Shown here in pieces: positions 20,367 through 32,731 of a stretch of DNA of 64,000 bases. The position numbers and the translations under genes are program-made. Every line of letters begins with the position of its first letter. Positions within the stretch are counted from its first letter, which is position 1. Origin of the DNA: Hemileia vastatrix (lineage: Eukaryota > Basidiomycota > Pucciniomycetes > Pucciniales > Zaghouaniaceae); the NCBI GenBank assembly GCA_030280995.1, contig JASXTE010000005.1, forward strand, positions 37,545,203-37,609,202, given 5' to 3'. The notes below the pieces were generated by a model. That model saw only the letters and a program-made list of their open reading frames with translations, was not told the DNA's origin and searched no databases.

Positions 20367-23300
20367 GTGTGCAAAGCAAACTATCTTATCTCTCCCAGTG
20401 CACAGAACCTCCATGTATTAAGGACTGGAGTTGCCTTAAACCACTTGAGATTCATTATTTTTAAGGAGGATATCCCCTTCAGTTGTCTTATAGACTCTGG
20501 AGCTTCAATTTCTTTTGTTAGTTTATCTTTTGCCGAGAAGCTTCAACTAACATTTACAGATATCAATCAAACTCCCATCTATTTGGTTGAATCAGAGGAA
20601 CCCAAATATTGGGTAAGTAAGAAAGTTTTATGGGTTTTCAACTTTCCGAATTTTCCCCCCTTCGAGTGGGAATTATCAGTCTTGGACGCCCCAAGGATGG
20701 ACGATACCATTCTTGGCCATGACTTTTTAACGCATTGGAATCCCGAAATTGATTGGACTAGGGGATTGATCACCCCACGCTCTAAGTATATTTCTGATTC
20801 TTCAATGCAGGTCAATAGGGAGTTAAACAACCCGCCTGACAACGTCCTGCTAGAGGACAAATCTCTGCCAGATGACTTGCAAGCATCTGTACCTTCTTTA
20901 AATGAGAAATTGGCTAACCCTTCTAGCTCAATGACTTCACTCGAAGAGGATTTAAATTGCCTCGAAGTAATCGAATTATGCTCTCTCAATACAGGTATCA
21001 CCTCGACAGATTCTCTCGAAGATGAAGAGGACAACCAAATAAACGTTGAAGCCATCAAATCAACTCTACCAGAAATCTACCACGATTTCCTCGATGTTTT
21101 CTCAATCCGCAAGGCCGATAAGTTACCACCTCATCGACCCTACGACCATCAAATAGAGTTAATAGGCCCAGTACCTCCGGCAGGTCCTGTCTATTCTTTA
21201 TCGAAGGACGAATCTCAAGTTCTTCGAGACTACATTGCAGAGAATGTAGCCAAAGGTTTCATCAGAGCCAGTAAATCTCCAACCGGCTCCCCTGTCCTCT
21301 TTGTAAAAAAGAAGGACGGTAGCCTTAGGTTGTGTGTTGACTATAGAAAGCTCAACAAAGTCACAAAGAAGAATGCATATCCTGTTCCTCCTATGTCATT
21401 ACTTCTTACCCTTTTCAATGGTGCTAATTTCTTTTCTAAAATTGATCTTAGAGGCGCTTACAATCTTATTCGCATTGCGGAAGGTCATGAACCACTGACT
21501 GCAATGGGCACTAGATTTGGTAGTTTTGAATATTTAGTTATGCCTTTTGGATTATGTAACGCACCTTCAACTTTTCAAACTTTTGTTAATGATATCTTTC
21601 AAGATGTTGTTGAACAATTTGTAGTCGTCTATTTAGATGATATTTTAATATTCTCGAAAACACTGGATGAACATATTCATCATGTTTGACAGGTCCTAAA
21701 TCGTCTTCGAGATCATGGTCTCTACGCCAAGCATAATAAATGCAAATTCCACCTCAAATCAATTGATTTTTTGGGTTTTACGTTGTCCACTGACGGTTTA
21801 GTCATGGATGACAAAAAAGTGCAGAAAATCCTGGAATGGCCTGAGCCCAAAAACATTAAATCACTCCAAGGATTTTTGGGTTTTGCAAACTTCTATAGAA
21901 GATTTATTAAAGATTACTCTAAAACTATTTCCAATCTTACTTCTCTTCTTAGAAAAGATATTCCTTTTGTTTTTACTTCTACAGCACGAAAGGAATTCGA
22001 AGCACTAAAAACGGCGTTCACCACAGCCCCAATTCTTCAACATTTTGATCCTTCCGCCTCGACAATAGTTGAGACAGATGCGAGCAATTATGCTATTGCA
22101 GGGGTCATCTCCCAATTAAATCCTGAAACAAATTTGTTTCATCCTGTTGCTTTTGAGTCACGCAAACTCATAGCCGTGGAATTAAATTATGAAATTCATG
22201 ACAAAGAGCTTTTAGCTATTATCCATTGTCTTAAAAAATGGCGTTCTTTTCTTCTCAGCCTAGATAGTCCTTTTCAAATTTTAACAGATCATAATGCTTT
22301 GAAATACTTCATGTCTTCTAAAGTGTTAACCAGGCGTCAAGCCAGGTGGGCTGAATTTTTGTCTGAATTTTCTTTCTCTATTTCCTATCGCCCAGGAAAA
22401 AACTGCATTGTCCCAGATATCTTGTCACGTCCGGACGACGTTTACCCACAGCGGGGGGACGCATTTGCTGACAAGAACCCAGCAAATGTGCAATCAATCT
22501 TCAACGAATCAATGTTAACGACTCATCAACTTAATTCGATGACAATTCAATCTTTTCGAAATCCACTATCCAACATCCTCGAAGCTCAGTCAAAGGACGA
22601 TTATTGTTTAGGGTTAAAAGACAAAATACTCTCGAAGCAAGGGGCCAAGAGATTTAGTATTGAATCAGGTCTATTAGTCTTCAAAGGTAGAGTAGTCATA
22701 CCCGACAACAATGAGATAAAATTATGGATTTTCAATAGTCGACATGATTCTCCGTTAGCTGGTCATTTTGGGGTTGATAAAACCTACCAGTTAATAGCGA
22801 GGGATTTCTTCTGGCCAGGTATGACCAAGGAAATCAAGGCCTATATAAAAGCTTGTTACAAATGTAATAGGAATAAGGCTCCCCGTCACCGGAAGCATGG
22901 GTTGCTTCAACCACTTCCTATTCCCTCTAAACCTTGGGAATCTTTATCGATGGATTTCATTTCTCAACTTCCTATTTCTAATGATTTTGATGCTATATTA
23001 GTAATAGTAGATAGATTTTCAAAAATGTCTATTTTTATTAAAACCACTACTACTGCTACAGCAGAAGATTTGTCAAAATTGTTTTTAGAATACGTATTTT
23101 CTAAACACGGCTTACCAAATGATATTATTTCAGATAGAGGCTCATTGTTTGTATCCACATTCTGGACCCAACTGTGTCGACAACTCAATATCACGAGGAA
23201 TCTCTCCACAGCCTATCACCCTGAAACCGATGGTCAAACAGAAAGAGTTAACCAAATCCTCGAACAATATCTTCGAATGTATGTTAGTTACCAACAAGAC

Positions 23301-23999
23301 GATTGGACCACATGGCTACCATTGGCCGAATTCACTTATAATAACTCGACTCATTCTTCGACACGACAATCTCCCTTCGAAACCATTTATGGACGACATC
23401 CTCAATTCAACTCAATTCATGTAGGAACTAATCATCCTGTGGAACATTATCTTTGAACTATATCACGACTCCAAGAAGAACTTAAAACAAATTTGGAATC
23501 AGCGATTCGAAGATACAAGGAACAGGCCGACAAACATCGACAATCTGCTCCTTCCTTTAAACCAGGCGACAAAGTATGGCTCGATGCACGAAACATCCGA
23601 ACAACAAGACCATCAAAGAAACTGGCTGAAAAGCGCTTGGGACCGTTTGAAATCGACTCTGAAGTCTCTAAAACTGCATTTCGACTCAAGTTACCTCCTA
23701 AATGGCAGGCAATTCACCCTGTTTTCCATGTATCTCTCCTGGAACTGGCTCGAGAAATATACCCGGGCAAGAACCAACCCCCTCCGGAACCGGTCGAAGT
23801 AGAAGATCATCTAGAGTGGGAAGTAAGTCCTATCCTTGATTCAAGAATACGCAAGGGGAAACTTCAATACCTCGTGGAATGGGAAGGCTTCCTCAATGAC
23901 TCAGACAAAACATCCTGGGAACCAGCCATCAATGTTTCTAACGCTCCTGAACTCCTAAAATCTTTTCATGCGAAATATCCTTTAAAACCAAAACCTTAA
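20367..23999 (+). pseudogene. pol: Chromovirus Pol: PR-RT-RNaseH-IN-chromodomain, two TGA stops
   Basis: A single frame of 1211 codons is broken only by TGA at 21687-21689 and 23454-23456. Domains in order: aspartic protease (CLIDSGASISFVS), RT (LFVKKKDGSLRLCVDYRKLN, FSKIDLRGAYN, VVYLDDILIFSK), RNase H (TDASNYAIAGV, YEIHDKELLAI), the HHCC zinc motif (DSPLAGHFGVDKT...CYKCNRNK), the integrase core (MDFISQLP, DIISDRGSLF, TDGQTERVNQ), a basic C-terminal module, and a chromodomain (LQYLVEWEGFLNDSDKTSWEPA). Both stops fall where Arg is expected, consistent with CGA to TGA. Otherwise well preserved. Confidence 0.9.
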
Positions 24000-24586
24000 A
24001 ATTTCTTTACTTAAAATTTTTTTTTCTTTTTCTTTCTTTCTTTAAAATCTAAAACACCTCTTAAATTTCTTAGCCTTGTTTTCTTTTTTCTCTCTTCTTT
24101 TTTCTTTCTTCTCCTTCTATAAATTTCCTCCAAAACCAACTAAAAATAAAATCAAAAATAAAATTAAATACAATAAAATAAAACAAAATAAAATCAAAAT
24201 TGAAATTAAATAAAATTAAATTAAATTAAATTAAATAAAATAAAATAAAATAGAATAAACATAAATAATAAAATAAAATAAAAAACTCATAAATCTCTCT
24301 AAATATTTTCTTTCTTTTCTTCTTCAATTCTTTAAATACATTCTTTTCTTAAATTTAAAATTCTCTTCAAAAATTTCTCTTTCAAAAAATTTATTCTCTC
24401 TTTTAAAGACTTTCTTTCCTTCGAATCATCAAATCCTGTATGGCACGACCATTTCCTCGAACTTAACTTCAACCCCTGAATCTCCCTATAATAATTCTTC
24501 AAAACAAATAAATCTTCTTTTTAAACTCTCTTAAATTCTACACTTTGTTTTTTTCTTTTCTTTCTCCTCTTTTTCAAACTAAAATT

Positions 24587-24625
<39 letters not shown>

Positions 24626-24985
24626 AAAATCCTAAATTTAACAAACTCATCTCAATCACAAAACCGTTTCTTTTTCTCTCTCTTTTCTTACATAAAAATT
24701 TTCCTTTTAAAAACACTAAAACTTCCTTCAATTAAAACAACCTTTTTTCTTTCTTTAAAGTTCTTCTTTCAAATTCTAAAATTTTTTATTTAAAACTTCT
24801 TTTTTCTTTTTTTTCTCTTCTTTTTCTCTCTCTCAAATCTTGTAAAATTAACAACATTCCCCTACAATAAAAAAAATAATACCAATAATAAAATAAAATA
24901 AAAATAAAATAAAACTAAAATACAATTTTTTTTTTCTACTTCTTTCCATCTCCTTTTCATTTCAAATTTTTTCTTTTAATTTTTC
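24000..24985. other. Low-complexity AT and pyrimidine-rich spacer in the chromovirus
   Basis: TTTCTTTT-type and (TAAAA)n-type runs, plus a poly(A) of about 32 near 24592-24623. No coding sense is visible. It separates pol from the convergent antisense gene. Confidence 0.7.
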
Positions 24986-25913
24986 TCAAACCAATCTTTT
25001 CATTTTCTCCAAAACTACCCTTATCTCCTTCCTGCATTTATCAAATACCTCCTCCTCTCCTACCGGAACCACCTCTCCAATCTCCAAGAGCTCCTCCGCC
25101 ACGTCGAAGGAAGCAGCGTCAATAATAGCGTCGACCTCCCCACATAGTTCTTCCGCGAACCTTACTCGTTGACCTTGACGAGGTTTCTTTGACCACACCT
25201 GGTCCAGGGTGTCTTCGGGCTCTTCAACTACTTCCGTGGCTGGAGGGTTTGCCTCAGTTGGTATAACCGGAGCAGGCTCCGCAATCGGCTCTTCCAGGTT
25301 ATTCGATGTCTAAAACAAGACTCATCAGTAACTTCATCCTTGAAATAAAACAATTAAAACTTACCTCGAAGATGGGATCAGGCTCCAGAAATAACCTGGG
25401 CGCCACTTCGACTTCTGCCTCTCTCTCTTCCTCATCGTCCTCGATGACCACCCGTCGTTTCTTGGGTGCCCGCCCTGGAACAGGGACTTCATCTTCATCC
25501 TCCTCCACCAATTTGTCGACCTCTTCCTCGACACCTCGCTTCGAACTCGTGGCCTGGGTTACCCAGGTTGAGATCTCGTTGTTCATCTCCTTATCATTTT
25601 CCCCCACCGATTGTTCATCTTCGATCAAGACATCCCAAATGTCTTTGACCACCTCTTTGGTCTTCGGAACTACCCAAAATTTTGTTTTTGTAAATCTTTT
25701 TTCGATTTCCGCGTTCTTCGTCAACGCATCGCACGCCACTCGCCGCCAATGGCAAAACTTGCATTTCTGGCGAGGGCCTCGAGTCGCCGTACTTTTGACA
25801 CAGAAATATTCCATGCTTTCACAAGCCGTGCAAGTCTGTGAAAACTGTTGTGTGATTATTCCCCCATCCGCTTTAGGGTGTGGAGGCGTGGGTGTGGGAG
25901 TAGGGCAGTTCAT
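24986..25913 (-). CDS. Antisense cargo gene in the chromovirus, cysteine-cluster protein
   Basis: Two exons on the minus strand, 25913-25365 and 25309-24986, with a 55 bp GTAAGT...TTTTAG intron, give about 290 residues with frame kept. The N-terminus is Pro/Thr-rich. A cysteine cluster near residues 30-60 has spacing C-x2-C-x6-C-x12-C-x2-C-x6-C (CTACESMEYFC and CKFCHWRRVAC), reminiscent of a fungal Zn2Cys6 cluster with a lengthened loop. Long acidic stretches and a basic patch (PGRAPKKRRVV) follow. It lies between pol and the 3' LTR, reading away from the 3' LTR, so a promoter near 25914-26021 is implied. The function is unknown; DNA or RNA binding is only a guess. Confidence 0.65.
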
Positions 25914-26021
25914 TATAAAATAAATAATTGAGAGATGAGGGGAAAAGTATTAGACAAGGGAAATTAGTGTGGGAAGATGGTTCAAGCTCAACGGAGTTTG
26001 CGTTTTTTATACCCGGGCATC

Positions 26022-26796
26022 TGTCACGCGCCACGTGACACTCGAAGCGAAATTAACTCAATAAATCAATAATATCAAGTCCTAAATCTATACTCGAAGC
26101 GCAGAAAGCAATTCTCCATAGCAACTGCGATTTTCCTTTGTGTACTGCTATTTAACTGCACTAGCCTAAACTCTAAATCTAAATTAGTCAATCTCCCAAT
26201 AGGGTACCTTAGTCCTTTTCAATAAGCGACGCACAGCGCTAGGATCAACGAAATAGTATAGTAGTAGTTTTTTTCCATTAAAGTTGTTAATTAATTAAGA
26301 GGGACAAATTGAGCATGAATGGATATTTAGTAGAGAGGGTCTAAGTGTATGTTAGTAATGGTCAATGGAACGGGAATGCTGTGATGGAAGGGAGGTCAAT
26401 GCGAGGAGGAACAAAGGATGTAAAAGGAGTTGAGTATTTGGTTCAATATTCCTTAGAATTAAATTATAATATCGTATTTACATTAATAGTGGTAAAAACC
26501 TTAAAAGTTAAATCATTGTTATTGTATCTTTCTTTTACCTTCTCAAATATTCATTTCTAAATCCTAAATTTTTGATTATTGAGTTTCCAACCCTTCGTGA
26601 GATTTTAAGAATTATTATTACCTTGGAACTAGTTTATAATTCTTCTCGATCAAACCTCGAACCTATAGCTATTACTTCGAGTGACCTTCGAATCATTTCC
26701 TCGAATCATTCCTCTGTGCTTCGAAGAAGTTTCTAAAAATCCCTCATCTCACTTACAGGAACATCCTCGACCTTGTGCGTAGGTCGTCCGGTGACA
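26022..26796 (+). repeat. 3' LTR of the chromovirus
   Basis: 775 bp, followed by GTATC (26797-26801). The differences from the 5' LTR include CG to CA or TG changes. Confidence 0.93.
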
Positions 26797-26801
26797 GTAT
26801 C

Positions 26802-27290
26802 AACTTGAAGATGATTCAAAAAAAGAAAGATTTCTTGATAGAATGAGTTAAAGTTAATAAATTTTATTAATGAAATTGAGCACTGAATGAAAATGTTGGA
26901 TTGATGACTAGTTTTTTTTTATTTCATTCATATTTAATTCCAAATTTTATTAGAAAATTTTCTTGATAGGATGCATTAAAGCTAATCATCAATCCTTGGT
27001 ACACGCTCCTCACTGAGATGTGAAACCTTTTATTGCAACATTTTAGATTATTTGTTTGGTTGGTTAACTTCATTTTGTTTTATTTATTTATTTATTTTTA
27101 TTTTTATTTTTTGGTGATAATTTCATATGTGCTAACTTTTTAAAGTTCTTGATTCTAGATGTTTGTTTGTTTGTTTGTTTTTTTTTTTGCAAAAATTTTT
27201 TTTTTAAAAAACTCATACATTTTTTCTTCTTTACATTCAAATCATTAAAATTTACTTTTCTAAATACAGCCAAGTCAACACCACTCTATA
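26802..27290. other. Interior of element E: end of Myb-like gene, then AT-rich remnants
   Basis: The first 50 bp finish the Myb-like gene. Near 26990-27050 is a short piece (ACACGCTCCTCACTGAGAT) that also occurs upstream of the Myb-like gene at 42600, so it is PIF-derived. A (TTTG)n run is near 27160-27180. Nothing else is recognised. Confidence 0.5.
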
Positions 27291-27690
27291 TCTGTTTTAA
27301 AAATTTGGCAATACTCCCCCCCCCTCAATGTATTTTATTGAAGCAAGGGGTGTGTATCACCAAAAAAAAATTTTCTAAATCATCAATTTCACATGTCAGA
27401 TTTGAAAATTTGGCAATACCCTCCCCTGCATGTTATTGAAGTAAAGGGTGCAAATCACCAAAATTTAATTTAATTACTTCAATTAATACATAAGATTGGT
27501 CAAATTTACTAGTTTTAAAGTAATGATGATTCCTCAAGCCAAAATGCGGATAAAATCTAGAAACTAAGTTTGGGATTGTCCACAGGTATAGGCTAAATGA
27601 CCCCCATTTTTTTAAAAAAAAAAATTAATGTTATCATGATTACCATTTATACAACACAAAGTCATTAGCCCATTATGTTAGTTTAGTAAA
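27290..27690 (-). repeat. Conserved noncoding block 3' of Tet-like gene, copy 3
   Basis: The reverse complement of the blocks at 789 and 11938: two GGCAATAC...TTATTGAAG motifs about 105 bp apart, then the segment with GGGATTGTCCACAGGTATAGG and TTATCATGATTACCATTTATA. Confidence 0.6.
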
Positions 27691-28092
27691 TCAAAATATC
27701 ATATTTATTTATCAAAAATGGATAAAAGAATCATAAATGTTGGATAACTTTACAAATCTACATCCTTTTTGGATCTATCTAACGTTTTTTTTTTTTTTTT
27801 TTACCTTGTTGATTTTTTTTAAGGATTAGTTTTTATTTTATTAATTTTTATTATTTTTTTTATTTTTTTGATGTATTTGGAAGGAGAACCCAATATGAGT
27901 AGTAAATTTGTGACAAAATTTTAAAACCTGGGAAAGATTTTTTTTTGTTTGGTGATTATCATGAGATAAGTTCCATACTGATTCAATGATACCATTTCTT
28001 AATCCAAAAACAATTATACATTTAAGATCCAGAAAGTATAACCCGTGAACTTTTATTTTAGCTGGTGAAGGAATAGGTTGTCCAGTAATAGG

Positions 28093-28498
28093 TGTAAGAA
28101 CCAATAGTTATTTTATAATTTTATTTTATTTTTCTATATATATATAAGTGTAGACAATCATTAGACATGTGCACATGTCACATTGTTTTGTGGTGTTCTT
28201 ATTTTTGCTACTCAATCATATACTTATAAATACATATTTTATATATACATATTGGGTGACATACTAATTTAAATACTGGGCTATGTTTCTTTATTTTCTT
28301 GTCTTTTTCTTCTTGCTCAATATTATCTTTATTTTATTTATTAGGTCAGATTTATTGACTCTTAATATTTTTTTTAATTATATTTATTAATTACTTTATT
28401 TCTGTAAATAGGTAACAGCGGCATAGACCACCTTTAAGGGAAGTTCATATATTGATGACTGTTTTATTTTTACTTATAAAAGTCAAAAGGTTGCTTTA
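28093..28498 (+). repeat. 5' LTR of Copia element
   Basis: 406 bp beginning TGTAAGAAC, with a (TA)n run that may serve as promoter. It is preceded by ATAGG. Confidence 0.9.
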
Positions 28499-28517
28499 GG
28501 TTATGGGCCCAGTGCCT
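28499..28517 (+). promoter_or_regulatory. Primer-binding site matching internal initiator tRNA-Met
   Basis: GGTTATGGGCCCAGTGC starts directly after the LTR. It is complementary to the anticodon stem-loop region of eukaryotic initiator tRNA-Met (GCxCTGGGCCCATAACC), not to the tRNA 3' end. This is the half-tRNA priming known for Drosophila copia and Ty5-type elements. Confidence 0.8.
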
Positions 28518-28523
28518 CAGTGA

Positions 28524-29336
28524 ATGTCATCCAACAATTCATTTACTATCCCATTGCCAGCTTCTTCAAATAACTCTGATCACTCCTCAGCAAGTTTTGA
28601 TACTGCTAGACCCTCTTCTCCACTCAGAATGGATACAAATAATGAAACCTCTGTCAATACTCTCAGAAACATTCCAGTTCTTAGCGTCAATAACTTTCAT
28701 GAATGGAGGATCAGGATGAGAGCCCTTCTCACTTATCAAGATCTTAAGAATCTTGTTTTTGGTCTTGAATCACCACCGGCGCAAGATGCTGCTCAAACAA
28801 TCAAGTTGGAATTTCAAAGAAGAGCTGATAAAGCCACCAATATTCTCATTTCAAAACTTGATGCAGCCAACATTGCTGCTTTTTTTACTGATGACAACAT
28901 GGACAAGCCGTGGCAAATATGGGAGAAACTGTCAAACCAATATGCTGCAGCAGATGCATCCAATTGTGCTTTGATTTTTGCTCAATATCACGACGTCAAA
29001 TGCCAAGAAGGCAATCTTATGGGTTTTGTCAATGAATTACAAACCCAAATTAATGAACCAGGATCTGTAGGTGTTTCTGTCAAGAGTGAAAATGAAGCTC
29101 ATTGATTATTAAGACAATTACCTGAATCCTATTTGACTTACAAAGCATTAATTCTTCATGCTTGTGAAGTTACTCAAACTCATCTCTCAGTCTCAAATTT
29201 ACTCTCTCGTTTAGCTCGTTTATCTGTGGAAACCAAATCTGAAAACTCATCAAGCTCTCATTCTGCTCTATTAATTAAAGCTAAAGCTAATCAAAAGCAA
29301 GAAAAAGTGGGAGCTCTGCTGAGATGGAAAGCATAA
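28524..29336 (+). pseudogene. gag: Copia Gag
   Basis: The frame from ATG at 28524 has an in-frame TGA at 29103-29105 and continues to 29336. It contains VNNFHEWRIRMRALLTYQDL, ADKATNILISKLDA and WEKLSNQYAAADASN (UBN2-type Copia gag), then LPESYLTYKALILHAC. The zinc knuckle expected near the end is not clearly preserved. Confidence 0.8.
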
Positions 29337-29493
29337 TCCAAAGGCTAAACATTCCGAAGAAGATTGTTTTCAACTTCATCCAGAGAAACAAAAGAATAGA
29401 AATGCATCCAGTACTTCAAAACCTGACAATGAAATACATGCTAATATTAGCTGTGGCCCTGCTAAGATTTTCAAGGCAAATCTATCAATATCT

Positions 29494-32400
29494 TTGTCAA
29501 AACAACTCATATTTGATAGCGGTGCTACTTGTCATATGATTAAGCAACATTCGAATTTTAAAACTTATCATCATTTTAGATGCCTGATTAAATTAGAAAA
29601 TGGCACAATTATCAATAGCACGGGAAAAGGATCAGTCAATCTTGTCACTCCAAGAGAGGTCATCACCCTAACCGACTGTCTACATGTACCTCAGATTAGC
29701 CAAAACCTTATAGGAATTGGACCATTTATCTCTCATGGTTGTAATCAACAAACCAATTGTAATGGTTACATGACAATCATGAGATCAAATGAGATCATTC
29801 TAGATGGAAATTGGGACAAATCTGAGGGTCTTATCATTCTAAATGCAGATTTTGGTGAGTAACATGTTCCCTGCCTAAAATCATTTCTCACATCTAATTC
29901 AAAAACTCTATGGCACTTTAGATTAGGACACTCAAATTCACAATATCTTGATAAGATTCAATCAAAACTCAGTTTCAATTTTTCTTGTTATTCTTGATTT
30001 TTGCAAGCCATGTGTTAATGCAAAACATTGTCATAGCCCATTTTCTGTAATTTTACCTAGAGGAACTCGGTTTTTAGAATACCTTCATTGTGATATTAGT
30101 AGAAAAATTTCCCCACCTTCTTATGGAGTAGTGTCATATTATTTTAAGATTAAAGACTCTTTTACATCTTTCCATTTTGTTTTCTTGTTATCTCATAAAT
30201 CTGATACATTCAAAATCTTTGGTCAATTTAAAAATCAAATTGAAAATATATCAAATTGCAAAATTGCAAACTTTGTATGTGATGGGGGTAGTGAGTTTAT
30301 AAATAAAGATATCAAAAGATTAAGCACTGAAGATGGATTCAAAATGATCGTAACCTCACCTTATACACCACAACAAAATCCAATTGCAGAGCAAGGTAAT
30401 CGAATAACTACCAAAATGGCCAAAGTGCTTCTTTTTCATGCAAAAATGCTGACAGAATTTTGGGGCGAGGAAGTTAATACTGCATTTTATCTAGAAAATA
30501 GATTGCCATCTTCATTAATTAATTTTGAAACACCATATGATATGAGGTAAAAAAATGATCCTAAGCTTACTCATTTGAGGGTTTTTGGTTGTGCTGCATA
30601 TGCGCTAATTGACAAATCAAAGAGGGGAGGAAAATTTTATCCAAATGCAGTGAAGTGTTGCTTTCTTGGTTACACTGAAGATACCAGCTCATATCGATTA
30701 CTTTGACTTGATAACAGATCTATCATTTATTCAAATAATGTGACATTTGATGAATCATCATTTCCCATTCAAGACATCTCTTTGCATAATTCTTTCTCTG
30801 AAATATTTTTTGATGATGTAGTTTCAATGTCATCTGAAAATTATGTATCAGATAATGTGGATCACACTCCTTCACAAGAAAATCAGGAAGATACAAATGA
30901 AAAAAGCATTCCCATCAACAAATATTGGGATTATCATCTGACTCCAAATGTAGCACCAAAAAACATTAGTTCTTCAGTTGACACTGGTAATATTATAGAA
31001 TCTAATCAATGAAGAATCCTGAGAAAATTGAACTCATCAATTGAAATTAAAAATTATTTATCAATGACAAGTTCTATAAATTCACATTCTCTGCATAACA
31101 ATGTACCTGATATTTATTTATCTGATCCCCTTACGTATTTTGAAGCAATCAATCGTAGAGATGGAGATTCTTGGCACAATGCAATAAATCAGGAATTGAA
31201 CATGATAAAGAATCAAGGAGTTTATGAGATTGTTGAACGACCTCCTGATGCTTCCACCATAGGTTCTGTGTGGGTTTTTAAAATTAAGAAAGATGCAGAC
31301 AGTAATATTCATAAATACAAGGCACGTCTCTGTGCTCAAGGCTTTTCTCAAAAATCTGGAGTTAATTATTTTGAGACATTTGCTCCAACTGGGCGTCTAA
31401 CAACATTACGAGTTCTCATTAGTCTTGCCACTTGTGAAAATTGGAGTTTCATTCAAATGGATGTCAAAGGGGCCTTTCTCTATGGCAAACCAGATGAACA
31501 AGGTTACATGAATATTCCGTTGGGCATGGAAAAACCTTCTCATTTTCATACACCTGTTTTATTGTTGAAATGTTCACTTTATGGCTTAAAGCAAGCTTCA
31601 AGGTGTTGGTATACTGAATTATTAAATTTCTTTAATTCAATTAATTTTTATCCTTCAGCTGCAGATCCTTGTCTCTTCATACATGAGAGTACAACACATC
31701 CTTGTTATGTTCATGTACATGTGGATGATCTCTCAATTTTTGGCAAAGATATTTCCTGGTTCAAAGATGAGATTCAATCAAAATTTGATAGGGAAGACCT
31801 TGGAGATTCAAAGTTTATTTTAGGAATGAGGGTCACAAGAAATTGTGATAAAGGAACATTATCATTATGTCAAGATCAAGAAATTAGAGATCTACTTGCT
31901 TCATACAACATGCTAAATTGTAAACCATCAAATACCCCGATGCAGATGAACACTCAACTCTTACCAGCAACTGAAGAAGAAGTCAAAATTTTCTTAAACC
32001 TTAATATAAATTATTGACAAGCAGTTGGAAGGCTTAATTATATCACTCAAGCAACACAACCTGACATTGCTTTCATTAATAGTCAGATTGCTCAACATTT
32101 AAATAATCCAGGTATAAAACACTGGATGGCTTTTAAAAGAGTTCTTCATGACTTGAAAGGCACAATACAACTTTCACTTTCCTTTTATTCTGATCTTTAT
32201 TTTGTCAACAACGGTCATTATAGTTATTCACTTCCAACAGGCTTTGCTGATGCTGATTGGGCTGGTTGTCAAGTAACTCGTTGCTCAACTACTGGTTATG
32301 TTTTTATTATTAATGGTACTGCAGTCAGTTGGCACTGCAAGAAACAACCTACAGTAGCTCTAAGTACTACAGAGGCTGAAGAAAAGGCAACTGTTGATGC

Positions 32401-32731
32401 AGCGCAAGAAGTAATATGGATGCAGAATCTCTTCAGTGATCTTGGTTTTGACTGCAAGTCTTCATCCAAACTATTTTCTGATAATCAAGGTTGTATTGCA
32501 CTATGCAAAAACCCCATGTTTCATGCAAGAACTAAGCATGTTGAAATACAGTTTCACTGGATTAGGGAGCAAGTATTGAATGGCAAAATTGATCTACAAT
32601 ATACTCCATCATGTGATATGATTGCAGATGTGTTTACCAAAGCTCTCAGTAAGGAAAAATTTAACACTTTTATTAAAAAAATTTGTCTGAAAGATATGAT
32701 TGATAGCAAGGAGGGGTGTAAGAACAAATAG
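29494..32731 (+). pseudogene. pol: Copia Pol: PR-IN-RT-RNaseH with stops and a frameshift
   Basis: Protease: LIFDSGATCHMI (29494 on). After a frameshift between 29862 and 29948, integrase has HCDIS, FVCDGGSEFINKD and TPQQNPIAEQGNR. RT has WVFKIKKDADSNIHKYKARL, QMDVKGAFLYG and VHVHVDDLSIFG (the YVDD variant HVDD). RNase H has GFADADWAGC, ALSTTEAEE and ARTKHVEIQFHWIRE. In-frame stops are TAA at 30548 and TGA at 30704, 31010 and 32015. Those at 30704 and 32015 replace an expected Arg. Confidence 0.88.
32706..32716 (+). promoter_or_regulatory. Polypurine tract of Copia element
   Basis: GCAAGGAGGGG abuts the 3' LTR, the usual position of the plus-strand primer. Confidence 0.8.

Larger units (their letters stand above)
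18319..26796 (+). mobile_element. Ty3/Gypsy chromovirus with an extra antisense gene
   Basis: The LTRs are 775 bp each (18319-19093 and 26022-26796), beginning TGTCAC and ending GTGACA. The 5-bp target duplication is GTATC (18314-18318 and 26797-26801). Total length is 8478 bp. The internal order is gag, then protease, reverse transcriptase, RNase H, integrase and chromodomain. An AT-rich spacer and a spliced antisense ORF precede the 3' LTR. I found about six LTR differences, mostly transitions at CpG, so insertion is recent relative to the Copia element. No clear tRNA primer site follows the 5' LTR. Confidence 0.93.

Noticed and set aside
21687..23456. TGA as a recoded sense codon
   Set aside because: The P5CR gene ends in a normal stop and other genes show no internal TGA; the TGA codons occur only in decaying transposons at expected Arg positions.
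25306..25923. Long Ser-rich plus-strand frame opposite the antisense cargo gene
   Set aside because: It is a mirror of the acidic repeat coding on the minus strand; the minus strand has a splice pattern and a cysteine cluster.
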